From assembly GCF_958445495.1 (NCBI RefSeq), contig NZ_CAUCSQ010000046.1:1-30693 (forward strand): a DNA stretch of 30,693 nt, written 5' to 3'. The notes beneath the pieces were generated by a model. The model did no database searches and was not told where the DNA came from. It was given only the letters and a program-made list of their open reading frames with translations. Both the position numbers and the translations under genes were made by a program. This stretch comes from an uncultured Bacteroides sp. Lineage in GTDB: Bacteria > Bacteroidota > Bacteroidia > Bacteroidales > Bacteroidaceae. Shown one piece after another: positions 23,885-30,693 of this stretch (position 1 is its first letter; the number at the start of each line of letters is the position of its first letter).

Positions 23885-23926
23885 TAAGGCTGTCTCCGGT
23901 CTTTATCGGGGACAGCCTTATTTTTT
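23885..23926 (+). terminator. Strong intrinsic terminator on the plus strand
   Basis: TAAGGCTGTC (23885-23894) pairs perfectly with GACAGCCTTA (23911-23920), and five inner pairs extend the stem to 15 bp with a 6-nt loop. TTTTTT follows at 23921-23926 on the plus strand. On the minus strand, downstream of the histone-like gene, the stem is followed by CTTATAATC, a poor U-tract. Confidence 0.7.
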
Positions 23927-23952
23927 CCAATATCTTAGCAGTCTTCTAATTC

Positions 23953-24129
23953 TTATTTTTTAGAAGCTTCCAAAGATGCTTTGCGGAATTCTTTCATTGC
24001 CTTTTCGATTTCCAAAGAAGCCTTACGGGCACGAGTACCTGCTGCTTTGTTACCGTTTTCAATCTGAGCATTCGCATCTTTTGAGAAGTCAGCATAAAGA
24101 GCTGCTACTTTTTCTACCAATTCTTTCAT
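23953..24129 (-). CDS. Histone H1-like (Hc1-type) small basic protein
   Basis: The 58-aa protein is one helix-rich, Lys/Ala-rich chain (ARKASLEIEKAMKEFRKASLEASKK) typical of the small histone H1-like proteins conserved in Bacteroidales. Such proteins are thought to bind DNA and help compact the nucleoid. I choose the ATG at 24129 (MKELVEKVAALYADF) because family members begin there and because AAAAGGAT precedes it. The longer frame up to 24165 lies across the leader. A TATTTTTG box (24170-24163) gives a leader of about 30 nt. Confidence 0.85.
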   Translation of the reverse strand: MKELVEKVAALYADFSKDANAQIENGNKAAGTRARKASLEIEKAMKEFRKASLEASKK

Positions 24130-24162
24130 AATCCTTTTACTTTTTTCGTTAATAATGTGCCG

Positions 24163-24170
24163 CAAAAATA
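24163..24170 (-). promoter_or_regulatory. -7 box (TATTTTTG) of the histone-like gene
   Basis: Minus-strand TATTTTTG lies 33 bp before the ATG at 24129. It fits the consensus; the -33 element is weak. Confidence 0.45.
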
Positions 24171-24263
24171 CACTGTTTCCCGAAATAAACGCATAAAAAC
24201 GATATTTTTTTTGAAATAATCTTCGAAAAATATCTAAAAAAGGGGCTTTTCAGCATTTTTACC

Positions 24264-24271
24264 TACCTTTG
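24264..24271 (+). promoter_or_regulatory. -7 box (TACCTTTG) touching the AlbA_2 start codon
   Basis: A perfect TACCTTTG ends 5 bp before the ATG at 24277. If it is used in the normal way, transcription would begin at or next to the A of the ATG, giving a leaderless or near-leaderless mRNA. Confidence 0.5.
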
Positions 24272-24276
24272 CAATT

Positions 24277-24924
24277 ATGAAACCGCTTACAGATACCGAT
24301 TACATACACGCACTGATTGCCGAGGGAGAGCATCAGCAACAGGATTTTAAATTCGAAATTTCCGATGCGCGCAAAATAGCCAAAACCCTGTCGGCTTTTG
24401 CCAACACCGACGGAGGACGCCTGTTAATCGGAGTAAAAGATAACGGGAAAATAGCCGGTGTACGCTCCGAAGAAGAGAAATATATGATTGAAGCCGCCGC
24501 ACAGCTCTATTGTATCCCGGAAATTGAATATACCCTACGGACATACACCGTGGAAGGGCGGCAAATACTGATAGCCACGATTGAAGAGAGTTCCCGCAAA
24601 CCGGTCTATGCCAAAGATGAAAACGGCAAGCCCCTCGCCTATCTCCGCATCAAAGACGAGAATATACTGGCAACTCCCGTACACCTGCGCGTATGGCAGC
24701 AAAGCGACAGTTCCCGCGGCGAGTTGATTCGCTATACGGAACGCGAACAACTGCTTCTCGAACAACTGGAAAACGGAAGTTTGCTTTCGCTCAACCGCTA
24801 TTGCCGCCAAACGGGACTTTCCCGCCGAGCGGCCGAACATCTGCTCGCGAAATTTATCCGTTACGACATTGCGGAACCCGTATTTGAAAACCATAGATTT
24901 TATTTCCGGATAAAAAAGGAGTAA
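24277..24924 (+). CDS. AlbA_2 (Schlafen-type) domain protein with winged-helix C-terminus
   Basis: The 215-aa protein has an N-terminal AlbA_2 (PF04326) domain: EGEHQQQDFKF, then ARKIAKTLSAFANTDGGRLLIGVKDNGKIAGV (residues 16-63). The remaining part includes a winged-helix segment (SLNRYCRQTGLSRRAAEHLLAKFIRYDI, about 166-193). AlbA_2 proteins are found in putative transcriptional regulators and in Schlafen-type nucleic-acid-binding proteins. This copy lacks the usual C-terminal HATPase-like region and is shorter than many members. A role as a regulator or nucleic-acid binder is inferred. It stands divergent from the histone-like gene with 147 bp between. Confidence 0.85.
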   Translation: MKPLTDTDYIHALIAEGEHQQQDFKFEISDARKIAKTLSAFANTDGGRLLIGVKDNGKIAGVRSEEEKYMIEAAAQLYCIPEIEYTLRTYTVEGRQILIATIEESSRKPVYAKDENGKPLAYLRIKDENILATPVHLRVWQQSDSSRGELIRYTEREQLLLEQLENGSLLSLNRYCRQTGLSRRAAEHLLAKFIRYDIAEPVFENHRFYFRIKKE

Positions 24925-25060
24925 GCGGGCACTGTCTTTTTCTCCCGACGGTTGCCGGACTCGGAAGGAAACGGGTGTCCCGGATTTCCTTTTACAAATA
25001 AGAATAAACGGGCCCGATATATAAACAGGCAGTCTCAACCATCGAAAAGGAGCCGGAATG

Positions 25061-25091
25061 TTGGTGGAACCCAACAGTTTTTGTACCTTTG
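25061..25091 (+). promoter_or_regulatory. Promoter of the 210-aa conserved gene
   Basis: TTG (25061-25063), a 20-bp spacer and TACCTTTG (25084-25091) match both elements. The ATG at 25152 leaves a leader of about 55 nt. Confidence 0.65.
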
Positions 25092-25151
25092 CAGCGTCGG
25101 TAAAACACCGCATTCCTAATTGGTTGTAATTTGTAATTTAGTAATAATAAA

Positions 25152-25784
25152 ATGGGATTATTTGGTTTATTCAAAAAGAAATCCGATGAGACAAAAGTCG
25201 GCAACGTAGAAGATTTCATATCACTGACACGTGTTTATTTCCAGTCGGTCATCGCTACCAACCTCGGTATCACCAATATCCGCTTCCTGCCGGATGTGGC
25301 CAATTTCAAACGCTTGTTCAAAGTGCCTACCCAGAACGGCAAGCTGGGGCTGGGCGAAAAGGCCGCCTCACGCAAGATGCTGATGCAGGATTACGGGTTA
25401 AACGAGAATTTTTTCAAAGAAATAGATGCGTCTGTCAGACGTAACTGCCGTACCCAGAACGACATCCAATCCTATTTGTTCATGTACCAGGGATTCTCGA
25501 ACGACCTGATGATGTTAATGGGTAACCTGATGCAGTGGAAATTCCGCATGCCGTCCGTTTTTAAGAAAGCGCTCTACGGCATGACACAGAAAACAGTCCA
25601 TGACGTATGTACGAAAACGGTATGGAAGGCAGACGACGTGCATAAGACGGCGGCGGCCGTCCGCCAATACAAGGAACGTCTGGGGTATTCGGAACAATGG
25701 ATGACGGACTATGTCTATAACATCGTCCTCCTTGCCAAAAAGGAACCCAAACGGAAAAACGACGACACGGAAACGAAAAAATAG
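25152..25784 (+). CDS. Conserved protein of unknown function, 210 aa
   Basis: I do not recognise a named family. The protein starts MGLFGLFKKKSDE, a short amphipathic, basic N-terminus that could touch the membrane. It then runs as a mainly helical soluble domain with FISLTRVYFQSVIATNLGI, LMQDYGLNENFFKEIDASVRR and SNDLMMLMGNLMQWKFRMP. The tail is basic (KKEPKRKNDDTETKK). There are no catalytic motifs, signal peptide or Cys clusters. It has its own good promoter and a clear terminator (25827-25859), so it is a stand-alone gene. It resembles other uncharacterised Bacteroidales proteins. Confidence 0.8.
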   Translation: MGLFGLFKKKSDETKVGNVEDFISLTRVYFQSVIATNLGITNIRFLPDVANFKRLFKVPTQNGKLGLGEKAASRKMLMQDYGLNENFFKEIDASVRRNCRTQNDIQSYLFMYQGFSNDLMMLMGNLMQWKFRMPSVFKKALYGMTQKTVHDVCTKTVWKADDVHKTAAAVRQYKERLGYSEQWMTDYVYNIVLLAKKEPKRKNDDTETKK

Positions 25785-25826
25785 ACGGTCGTAAATGTTA
25801 GAAAATCGTAAAGAATAATACGATAG

Positions 25827-25859
25827 AAAAAGCGGAGGTGAAAAACTTCCGCTTTTTTT
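25827..25859 (+). terminator. Intrinsic terminator of the 210-aa gene
   Basis: AAAAAGCGGA (25827-25836, reading from the A-run after GATAG) pairs with TCCGCTTTTT (25848-25857). The stem is followed by the rest of a seven-T run. It lies 43 nt after the stop codon. Confidence 0.7.
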
Positions 25860-26006
25860 GTTATCTTTATGTAGTTTTTTTCTTTTACCGCAATACGAAA
25901 GAAAAACCATCCGGAAAGAACAATCAAAAAGGGCGCGTCTGCCCGACCGCTTCTATTTATTAGAACTAATGATATGATTACAGAACAATAAGAAATTAGA
26001 TTGCTT

Positions 26007-28142
26007 ATGAAACAAAAGAAAATGCTTACGCTTACCTTTTCACAGTTGAAACAGATTTATAACCAAGAAATACCGGAATTGGCAGAGTTGGCGGAACAAA
26101 GTGCCTCTGCGGAAGGCTTTAAGGATAAATTGCTGAAATTCCTGGATACTTGCGATATAGCCAATGAGACTGCAAAAGAGGCAAGGGAGCAAATTCGACT
26201 TTTACTTCATTATGACGGACAGGAGATTCACGAACTGTCTACAGGGCAGACCATGCCCATACAAACCATCCGGCTGCTATACGAGTTTCTGACGGAAACG
26301 TTGGAAAACATGGAGATGCCGACCGATTTGTTCATCGAGCTGTTCCAGTTATTCAAAAGGCTGAAAGGGGAAACTGTCCCCCTGCCTTCGCCCCAACGCA
26401 TTAAAAACAGGAATGACCGGTGGGAAACGGGACTGGACGAAGAGGTGCGCGAGATTCGTGGTGAGAACAAGGAACGGATGCTACACCTGTTGATTCAGAA
26501 GATTGAAAACAGGAAATCGAAACCTTCGGCACGCTTTCATTTTGAAGAGGGCATGAGCTATGAAGAGAAATACCGCCTGGTGAGCGAATGGTGGAACGAT
26601 TTCCGGTTTCATCTGGCAATGGCGGTAAAGAACCCGGGAGAGCTGAACCGCTTTCTAGGCAATTCATTGTCTTCGGAAACGATGTATCTGCTCCACCGTG
26701 CCCGTAAAAAAGGAATGCCTTTTTTCGCGACTCCTTATTACTTGTCTCTGCTCAACGTGACGGGATACGGCTACAATGACGAAGCCATCCGGAGTTATAT
26801 CCTTTATTCACCCCGGCTGGTGGAGACTTACGGCAATATCCGCGCATGGGAAAAGGAGGACATCGTAGAAGCGGGAAAGCCGAATGCGGCGGGATGGATT
26901 CTGCCGGAGGGACACAACATCCACCGGCGTTATCCGGAAGTGGCGATTCTCATTCCCGACACGATGGGACGGGCTTGCGGCGGGCTTTGCGCCTCTTGCC
27001 AACGGATGTACGACTTCCAAAGCGAACGGCTCAATTTCGAATTCGAGAGCTTGCGCCCCAAAGAATCATGGGACCGCAAACTGCGCCGGCTGATGACTTA
27101 TTTCGAGGAGGACACGCAACTAAGGGATATCCTCATCACCGGCGGCGACGCGCTGATGAGCCAGAACAAGACATTACGCCACATACTGGAAGCGGTATAT
27201 CGCATGGCGGTACGCAAACGGAAGGCAAACCTCGAACGTCCCGAAGGAGAGAAATATGCAGAACTGCAACGTGTACGGCTAGGTTCGCGCTTGCCGGCTT
27301 ATCTGCCGATGCGTATCAATGACGAACTGGTCGAGATTCTGCGTGAATTCAAAGAGAAAGCTTCGGCTGCCGGCGTGAAGCAGTTTATCATCCAGACTCA
27401 TTTCCAAACTCCCCTGGAGGTTACGCCGGAAGCCAGGGAAGCAATCCGGAAAATCCTTTCTGCCGGATGGATTATCACCAACCAACTGGTATATACGGTA
27501 GCGGCATCCCGCCGGGGACATACGACACGGCTCCGGCAGGTGCTCAACTCGGTTGGAGTAGTTTGTTATTATACTTTTTCCGTGAAAGGGTTTAACGAGA
27601 ATTACGCGGTATTCGCGCCGAACAGCCGTTCCATGCAGGAACAGCAGGAAGAAAAGAGATATGGCGGAATGACTCCGGAACAGGCAGAAGAGCTGTATGA
27701 AATACTGGTAACGAAAATCGGAACGGAAAACGGGATGCAGGAAGACACCGCCAAGCTATTGCGGCGTTTCATGAGAAAACATCATTTGTCTTTCCTGGCT
27801 ACCGACCGCAGCGTGCTGAATCTGCCCGCCATCGGTAAGAGCATGTCTTTCCGGTTAGTAGGGCTTACGGAAGAAGGGAAACGCATCCTGCGTTTCGAGC
27901 ATGACAATACCCGCCGCCACAGCCCGATTATCGACCGGATGGGAGAAATCTATATCGTAGAGAACAAATCGCTTGCCGCCTACCTACGCCAACTCGGCAA
28001 GATGGGCGAAGACCCGGAAGATTATGCTTCTATCTGGAGTTACACCAAAGGGGAGACCGAGCCTCGGTTCAGCCTGTACGAGTATCCCGGTTTTCCTTTC
28101 TGCAAAACGGAGAAAATGAGCAATCTGAGCATTGAGGCCTAA
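26007..28142 (+). CDS. KamA-type radical SAM protein (lysine 2,3-aminomutase family), long form
   Basis: The 711-aa protein has the radical SAM motif C324-x3-C328-x2-C331 (GRACGGLCASCQRMYDFQ) and the ITGGDAL, LRLGSRLPAYLP-like and QLVYTVAASRRGHTTRL segments of the lysine 2,3-aminomutase family, which binds PLP and SAM. Standard LAM is about 410-470 aa. This one has an extra N-terminal ~250 residues and a C-terminal extension, so its reaction may differ from lysine mutation. I use the ATG at 26007 rather than the TTG at 26001. Its TAA (28140-28142) overlaps the TAG of the convergent transporter gene. No lysine fermentation genes are nearby. Confidence 0.88.
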   Translation: MKQKKMLTLTFSQLKQIYNQEIPELAELAEQSASAEGFKDKLLKFLDTCDIANETAKEAREQIRLLLHYDGQEIHELSTGQTMPIQTIRLLYEFLTETLENMEMPTDLFIELFQLFKRLKGETVPLPSPQRIKNRNDRWETGLDEEVREIRGENKERMLHLLIQKIENRKSKPSARFHFEEGMSYEEKYRLVSEWWNDFRFHLAMAVKNPGELNRFLGNSLSSETMYLLHRARKKGMPFFATPYYLSLLNVTGYGYNDEAIRSYILYSPRLVETYGNIRAWEKEDIVEAGKPNAAGWILPEGHNIHRRYPEVAILIPDTMGRACGGLCASCQRMYDFQSERLNFEFESLRPKESWDRKLRRLMTYFEEDTQLRDILITGGDALMSQNKTLRHILEAVYRMAVRKRKANLERPEGEKYAELQRVRLGSRLPAYLPMRINDELVEILREFKEKASAAGVKQFIIQTHFQTPLEVTPEAREAIRKILSAGWIITNQLVYTVAASRRGHTTRLRQVLNSVGVVCYYTFSVKGFNENYAVFAPNSRSMQEQQEEKRYGGMTPEQAEELYEILVTKIGTENGMQEDTAKLLRRFMRKHHLSFLATDRSVLNLPAIGKSMSFRLVGLTEEGKRILRFEHDNTRRHSPIIDRMGEIYIVENKSLAAYLRQLGKMGEDPEDYASIWSYTKGETEPRFSLYEYPGFPFCKTEKMSNLSIEA

Positions 28143-29455
28143 ACTTCTTTCACACGTATTACCGCATTCGCGATAATCGCGGTAAGTCCTCCGGTAGTGA
28201 TTCCCGAAGAGAAAATGCTTCGTATCGCTTCCGGAGCCTGTTTCAACACATCCGGCATGAGTTCCACTCCCAGTCCCAAAGAAAGGCTGACTGCCAATAC
28301 CAGTGTTTCCCTGCGTCCTATCTCCTGGGAAGAGATGATGCGGATTCCGGCCGCCGCCACCGTGCCGAACATCAGTAAGGTCGCACCGCCCAACACAGGG
28401 TCGGGCATCAGGGAGAAGACGGCTCCTACAATGGGAAACAACCCCAGCAGGATAAGCATGGCAGCGATGTAATAGCCGACATAACGGCTAGCCACTCCGG
28501 TCAGTTGGATGATGCCGTTGTTCTGGGCAAAAATCGAATTCGGGAATGAGTTGAACATTCCGGCAAGGAATGAATTGAACCCGTCCGCCATTACACCTCC
28601 GGAAACGCGCTTCAGATAAGAATCGCCCTTAATCGGAAGGCCGGAAATCATGGAATTGGCTGTCACGTCTCCTGTGGCTTCTATGGCTGTTATCAGATAT
28701 ACCAGTCCAATGGCGATAAAAGAAGAAACATTGAAATCGACCCCGTACTTGAAGGGTTGGGGAATATTAAAGCTCGTCAGCATTTCCACATTCAACGAAC
28801 TCATATCTACTTTTCCAAATACAAAAGCCAATCCGTATCCCAGACACAATCCGAGGACAATGGAACTCATACGCAGGTATTTATTCCCGCAACGGTTAAA
28901 GAAAAGCACGCTCAACAATACCAGTGCCGCAACAGATAGGTTTTCCCAAGAACCGAACGTTCCGTCATCCATCGCCGCATATCCCCCGCTACAAGACACA
29001 ATGCCTACTTTTATCAAGCTCAACCCGATAAGCAATACGACAATGCCGGACACCAACGGGGTGATTATGTTGCGGAGGTACTTAAATGTACGACTGACAA
29101 TCATCTCAATCGGAGCGGCGGCCATGCAGGAACCGAAAATCAAAGGCAAACCGCCAACCAGCCCGGTGGCTATGATGGGGCCGATAAAGGAAAAACTCGT
29201 CCCTTGAATACAGAGCAGCCCTGCTCCCACCGGTCCCAGACGACGGCACTGTATAAAAGTGGAAACTCCGGAAGCAAACAGGGACATGGAGACCAGAAAG
29301 CCGGTTTTATCCACATCCAGCTTCAACGCACTTGCAATAATCAGGGGAGGTGTAATGATTGCCACGAAAATTGCCAACAAATGTTGCAAGGCTGCAAACA
29401 AAGCGTCTTTAAAAGGGGGGCGTTCTTCTACACCGTATATCAAATCTGTTTTCAT
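28139..29455 (-). CDS. NCS2 nucleobase:cation symporter (uracil/xanthine/urate type)
   Basis: A 438-aa inner-membrane permease with about 12-14 hydrophobic segments. The NCS2 signature is clear: FPNSIFAQNNGIIQLTGVASR in the second half and the QGTSFSFIGP segment in the first. FAQNNGIIQLTG-type motifs are typical of xanthine and urate permeases (XanQ/UacT branch); uracil permeases differ, so a purine is slightly favoured. The exact base cannot be decided. A TAATTTTG box (29491-29484) lies 29 bp before the ATG. The stop overlaps the KamA-type stop, leaving no room for a terminator between them. Confidence 0.9.
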   Translation of the reverse strand: MKTDLIYGVEERPPFKDALFAALQHLLAIFVAIITPPLIIASALKLDVDKTGFLVSMSLFASGVSTFIQCRRLGPVGAGLLCIQGTSFSFIGPIIATGLVGGLPLIFGSCMAAAPIEMIVSRTFKYLRNIITPLVSGIVVLLIGLSLIKVGIVSCSGGYAAMDDGTFGSWENLSVAALVLLSVLFFNRCGNKYLRMSSIVLGLCLGYGLAFVFGKVDMSSLNVEMLTSFNIPQPFKYGVDFNVSSFIAIGLVYLITAIEATGDVTANSMISGLPIKGDSYLKRVSGGVMADGFNSFLAGMFNSFPNSIFAQNNGIIQLTGVASRYVGYYIAAMLILLGLFPIVGAVFSLMPDPVLGGATLLMFGTVAAAGIRIISSQEIGRRETLVLAVSLSLGLGVELMPDVLKQAPEAIRSIFSSGITTGGLTAIIANAVIRVKEV

Positions 29456-29483
29456 CCAATGAGTTGTTCAATAAAATCAGGTG

Positions 29484-29491
29484 CAAAATTA
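29484..29491 (-). promoter_or_regulatory. -7 box (TAATTTTG) of the NCS2 permease
   Basis: Minus-strand TAATTTTG fits TAnnTTTG and lies 29 bp before the ATG at 29455; the -33 element is not clear. Purine-type permeases often have a purine riboswitch, but none is visible in this short leader. Confidence 0.4.
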
Positions 29492-29554
29492 GCTAAATCG
29501 GTACATATATACGCATTCCGGCAGCAGATTTTATATCATATTTTTCATTCCTGT

Positions 29555-29586
29555 TTTGAAGGAAACGAACAATATCACTATTTTTG
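29555..29586 (+). promoter_or_regulatory. Promoter of the UDG-family gene
   Basis: TTTG (29555-29558), a 20-bp spacer and TATTTTTG (29579-29586) precede the ATG at 29612 by 25 bp. Confidence 0.65.
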
Positions 29587-29611
29587 TAAGAAATTAAAGC
29601 GAATCACAGAT

Positions 29612-30190
29612 ATGGAAATCGAAAAACATCCGTTAGAGCCGTTCCTCCCTGCGAAAGCCAGGTTGCTCATGTTAGGCAGTTTTCCGCCACAGAAAAAACG
29701 CTGGTCGATGGATTTTTACTACCCGAACCTCAACAACGACATGTGGCGTATTTTCGGAATCTTATTTTTCAATGACAAGGATTATTTTCTGAATGATACC
29801 CGAAAGGCATTCTGCAAGGAGCGAATCACTGATTTCCTGAATGAAAAAGGAATCGCCTTGTTTGACACGGCATCCTCTATCCGCCGGTTGCAGGACAACG
29901 CCTCGGACAAATTCCTGGAAGTAGTGGAATCTACCGACATAGCTGCTTTACTCCGGCAAATTCCCGAATGCAAGGCAATCGTCACTACAGGGCAGAAGGC
30001 CACGGATACCCTTCGCCGGCAATTGGACATAGAGGAGCCGAAAGTGGGAGACTATTCCGAATTTGCCTTTGACGGCCGTGCCATGCGGTTATACAGAATG
30101 CCTTCTTCTTCACGGGCATATCCGCTGGCACTGGACAAAAAGGCAGCCGCCTACCGGATTATGTATCAGGATTTGCAATTGCTCCCCTGA
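29612..30190 (+). CDS. Uracil-DNA glycosylase superfamily protein
   Basis: The 192-aa protein shows the UDG-fold opening motif LMLGSFPPQKKRWSMDFYYP (19-38) followed by NLNNDMWRIFG, resembling the hypoxanthine/uracil glycosylase-like group in which GSFPxxxxxxxFYYxxxxNxFW is typical. It ends with RMPSSSRAYPLALDKK, close to the usual SPS-type second motif. It would flip out and remove a deaminated base. I take the ATG at 29612; the longer frame upstream lies in another region and includes the promoter. The exact base specificity is not readable. Confidence 0.85.
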   Translation: MEIEKHPLEPFLPAKARLLMLGSFPPQKKRWSMDFYYPNLNNDMWRIFGILFFNDKDYFLNDTRKAFCKERITDFLNEKGIALFDTASSIRRLQDNASDKFLEVVESTDIAALLRQIPECKAIVTTGQKATDTLRRQLDIEEPKVGDYSEFAFDGRAMRLYRMPSSSRAYPLALDKKAAAYRIMYQDLQLLP

Positions 30191-30239
30191 ATTTCAACTA
30201 GTTCAGCATAATATAAGATATTAACCAATAAATTCGCGT

Positions 30240-30593
30240 ATGAAACCTTTGTTTTTGCAATACCCGGCATGCAGCACATGCCAGAAAGCCAGAAAATGGT
30301 TAACAGAAAATAACATTGAATTTACCAGCCGGCTCATCGTGGAGGAAAATCCCACAGCAGAAGAATTAAAAGAATGGATTCCGCGCAGCGGCTTGCCTTT
30401 GAAAAAATTTTTCAATACCAGCGGAATGGTGTATAAAGAGTTGAAACTAAGCGAGAAACTTCCCGCTATGAGTGAAGAGGAACAGATTGCACTGCTTGCT
30501 ACGAACGGTAAACTCGTAAAACGCCCGTTACTGGTGACAGACCATTTTGTATTGGTCGGTTTTAAACCCGACGAATGGGAAAAATTAAAATAA
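30240..30593 (+). CDS. ArsC/Spx-like (YffB-type) protein
   Basis: The 117-aa thioredoxin-fold protein has C11-x2-C14 (YPACSTCQKARKWL) and the KRPLLVTD segment (about 93-100), typical of the ArsC/Spx family. ArsC enzymes reduce arsenate, whereas Spx and YffB members have other roles. There are no arsenic genes nearby, so a housekeeping role is more likely than arsenate resistance. It begins 49 bp after the glycosylase gene and is followed by the tRNA promoter. Confidence 0.88.
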   Translation: MKPLFLQYPACSTCQKARKWLTENNIEFTSRLIVEENPTAEELKEWIPRSGLPLKKFFNTSGMVYKELKLSEKLPAMSEEEQIALLATNGKLVKRPLLVTDHFVLVGFKPDEWEKLK

Positions 30594-30617
30594 TTCAAAA
30601 CTTATTTATTCAAACGC

Positions 30618-30647
30618 TTGCAGATTCGGAAGTTTCTGCTACCTTTG
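30618..30647 (+). promoter_or_regulatory. Promoter of the tRNA gene
   Basis: TTG (30618-30620), a 19-bp spacer and TACCTTTG (30640-30647) match both Bacteroides elements. The tRNA begins 11 bp after the -7 box, as expected. Confidence 0.7.
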
Positions 30648-30658
30648 CAGCCGCAAAC

Positions 30659-30693
30659 ACGGGAGTAGCTCAGTTGGTAGAGCACCGGTCTCC
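30659..30693 (+). tRNA. tRNA, 5' part only (probably tRNA-Trp, CCA)
   Basis: The window cuts the gene after 35 nt. The acceptor strand ACGGGAG, T8-A9, D-arm GCTC...GAGC (with AGTTGGTA loop) and the start of the anticodon stem CCGGT are all present. Bases 34-35 read CC after C32-T33, so the anticodon is CCN. CCA (Trp) is most likely because bacterial tRNA-Trp genes share GTAGAGCACCGGTCTCC at this place. CCC, CCG or CCT cannot be excluded. Confidence 0.85.

Larger units (their letters stand above)
23594..23952. other. Gene-free region with small repeats and a plus-strand terminator
   Basis: No protein gene is convincing here. The region holds the -7 box above and an imperfect duplication ACGGTTATT(T)CAGAA at 23700-23713 and 23721-23735. 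It also has overlapping GC palindromes (CGGTCCCGGACCG at 23805-23817 and CCCGGACCGGG at 23809-23819) and a strong hairpin at 23885-23926. A small plus-strand RNA ending at that hairpin is possible. Confidence 0.5.

Noticed and set aside
25959..25970. ATTAGAACTAAT palindrome upstream of the KamA-type gene
   Set aside because: A single 12-bp AT-rich palindrome is expected by chance and has no partner site or promoter alignment.
29204..29611. N-terminal extension of the UDG-family protein
   Set aside because: The segment lies opposite the NCS2 gene and contains the promoter at 29555-29586; the family motif begins after 29612.

Overview
The window looks like chromosome from a Bacteroides species (Bacteroidales). 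Genus-level evidence comes from several sources. Many genes are preceded by the Bacteroides-type promoter (TTG or TTTG, 19-20 bp, then TAnnTTTG). Shine-Dalgarno sequences are weak. The proteins belong to families typical of the genus: a BT4734-type VirE primase-helicase, a small histone H1-like protein, a class A2 beta-lactamase, a long KamA-type radical SAM protein and the TIGR03915/TIGR03916 pair. No species can be named from the sequence alone.

Region 1 (about 1-7250) is accessory and visibly AT-richer than the rest. It holds a phage-type tyrosine integrase. Next comes a VirE-type primase-helicase gene in a 2.86-kb segment (1312-4170) whose two ends are an 18-bp near-perfect inverted repeat. 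Clusters of the 9-mer TGCTGTCAC lie just inside both ends, and about eight GAAACT-N2-AGTTTC dyads at 22-bp spacing lie upstream of the gene. Beyond this are a frameshifted MNT-HEPN gene and a two-gene operon encoding a 77-aa protein and a SWIM zinc-finger protein. The 1312-4170 segment is the best candidate for something undescribed: a minimal replicon or transposon-like unit with its own helicase, a putative iteron array and terminal repeats.

Region 2 (7359-10520) is an apparent operon of a class A beta-lactamase, a VOC-GNAT-GNAT triple fusion and a helical-repeat-like protein. It is followed by a convergent intergenic space full of nested inverted repeats. Region 3 (10522-18570) is a mixture of small metabolic, RNA-modification and stress genes. 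These are a MaoC hydratase, an RluA-type pseudouridine synthase with a long coiled-coil extension, a MATE exporter, three small Cys-rich or zinc-ribbon proteins, two GNATs, an SDR enzyme and a TIGR01777 epimerase fused to a bacterial lipocalin.

Region 4 (18653-24924) starts with an operon of an atypical Fpg/Nei-like protein, a lytic transglycosylase and a Kv-type potassium channel ending in a zinc ribbon. The convergent TIGR03915/TIGR03916 pair, a histone H1-like gene and an AlbA_2 (Schlafen-type) regulator follow. Region 5 (25061 to the end) has a conserved protein of unknown function, a KamA-type radical SAM protein whose stop codon overlaps that of a convergent NCS2 nucleobase transporter, a UDG-superfamily glycosylase, an ArsC/Spx-like protein and the first 35 nt of a tRNA, probably tRNA-Trp. 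Nucleic-acid repair or modification proteins are frequent in 11-30 kb (RluA, Fpg/Nei-like, TIGR03915/16, UDG), although they sit in separate transcription units.
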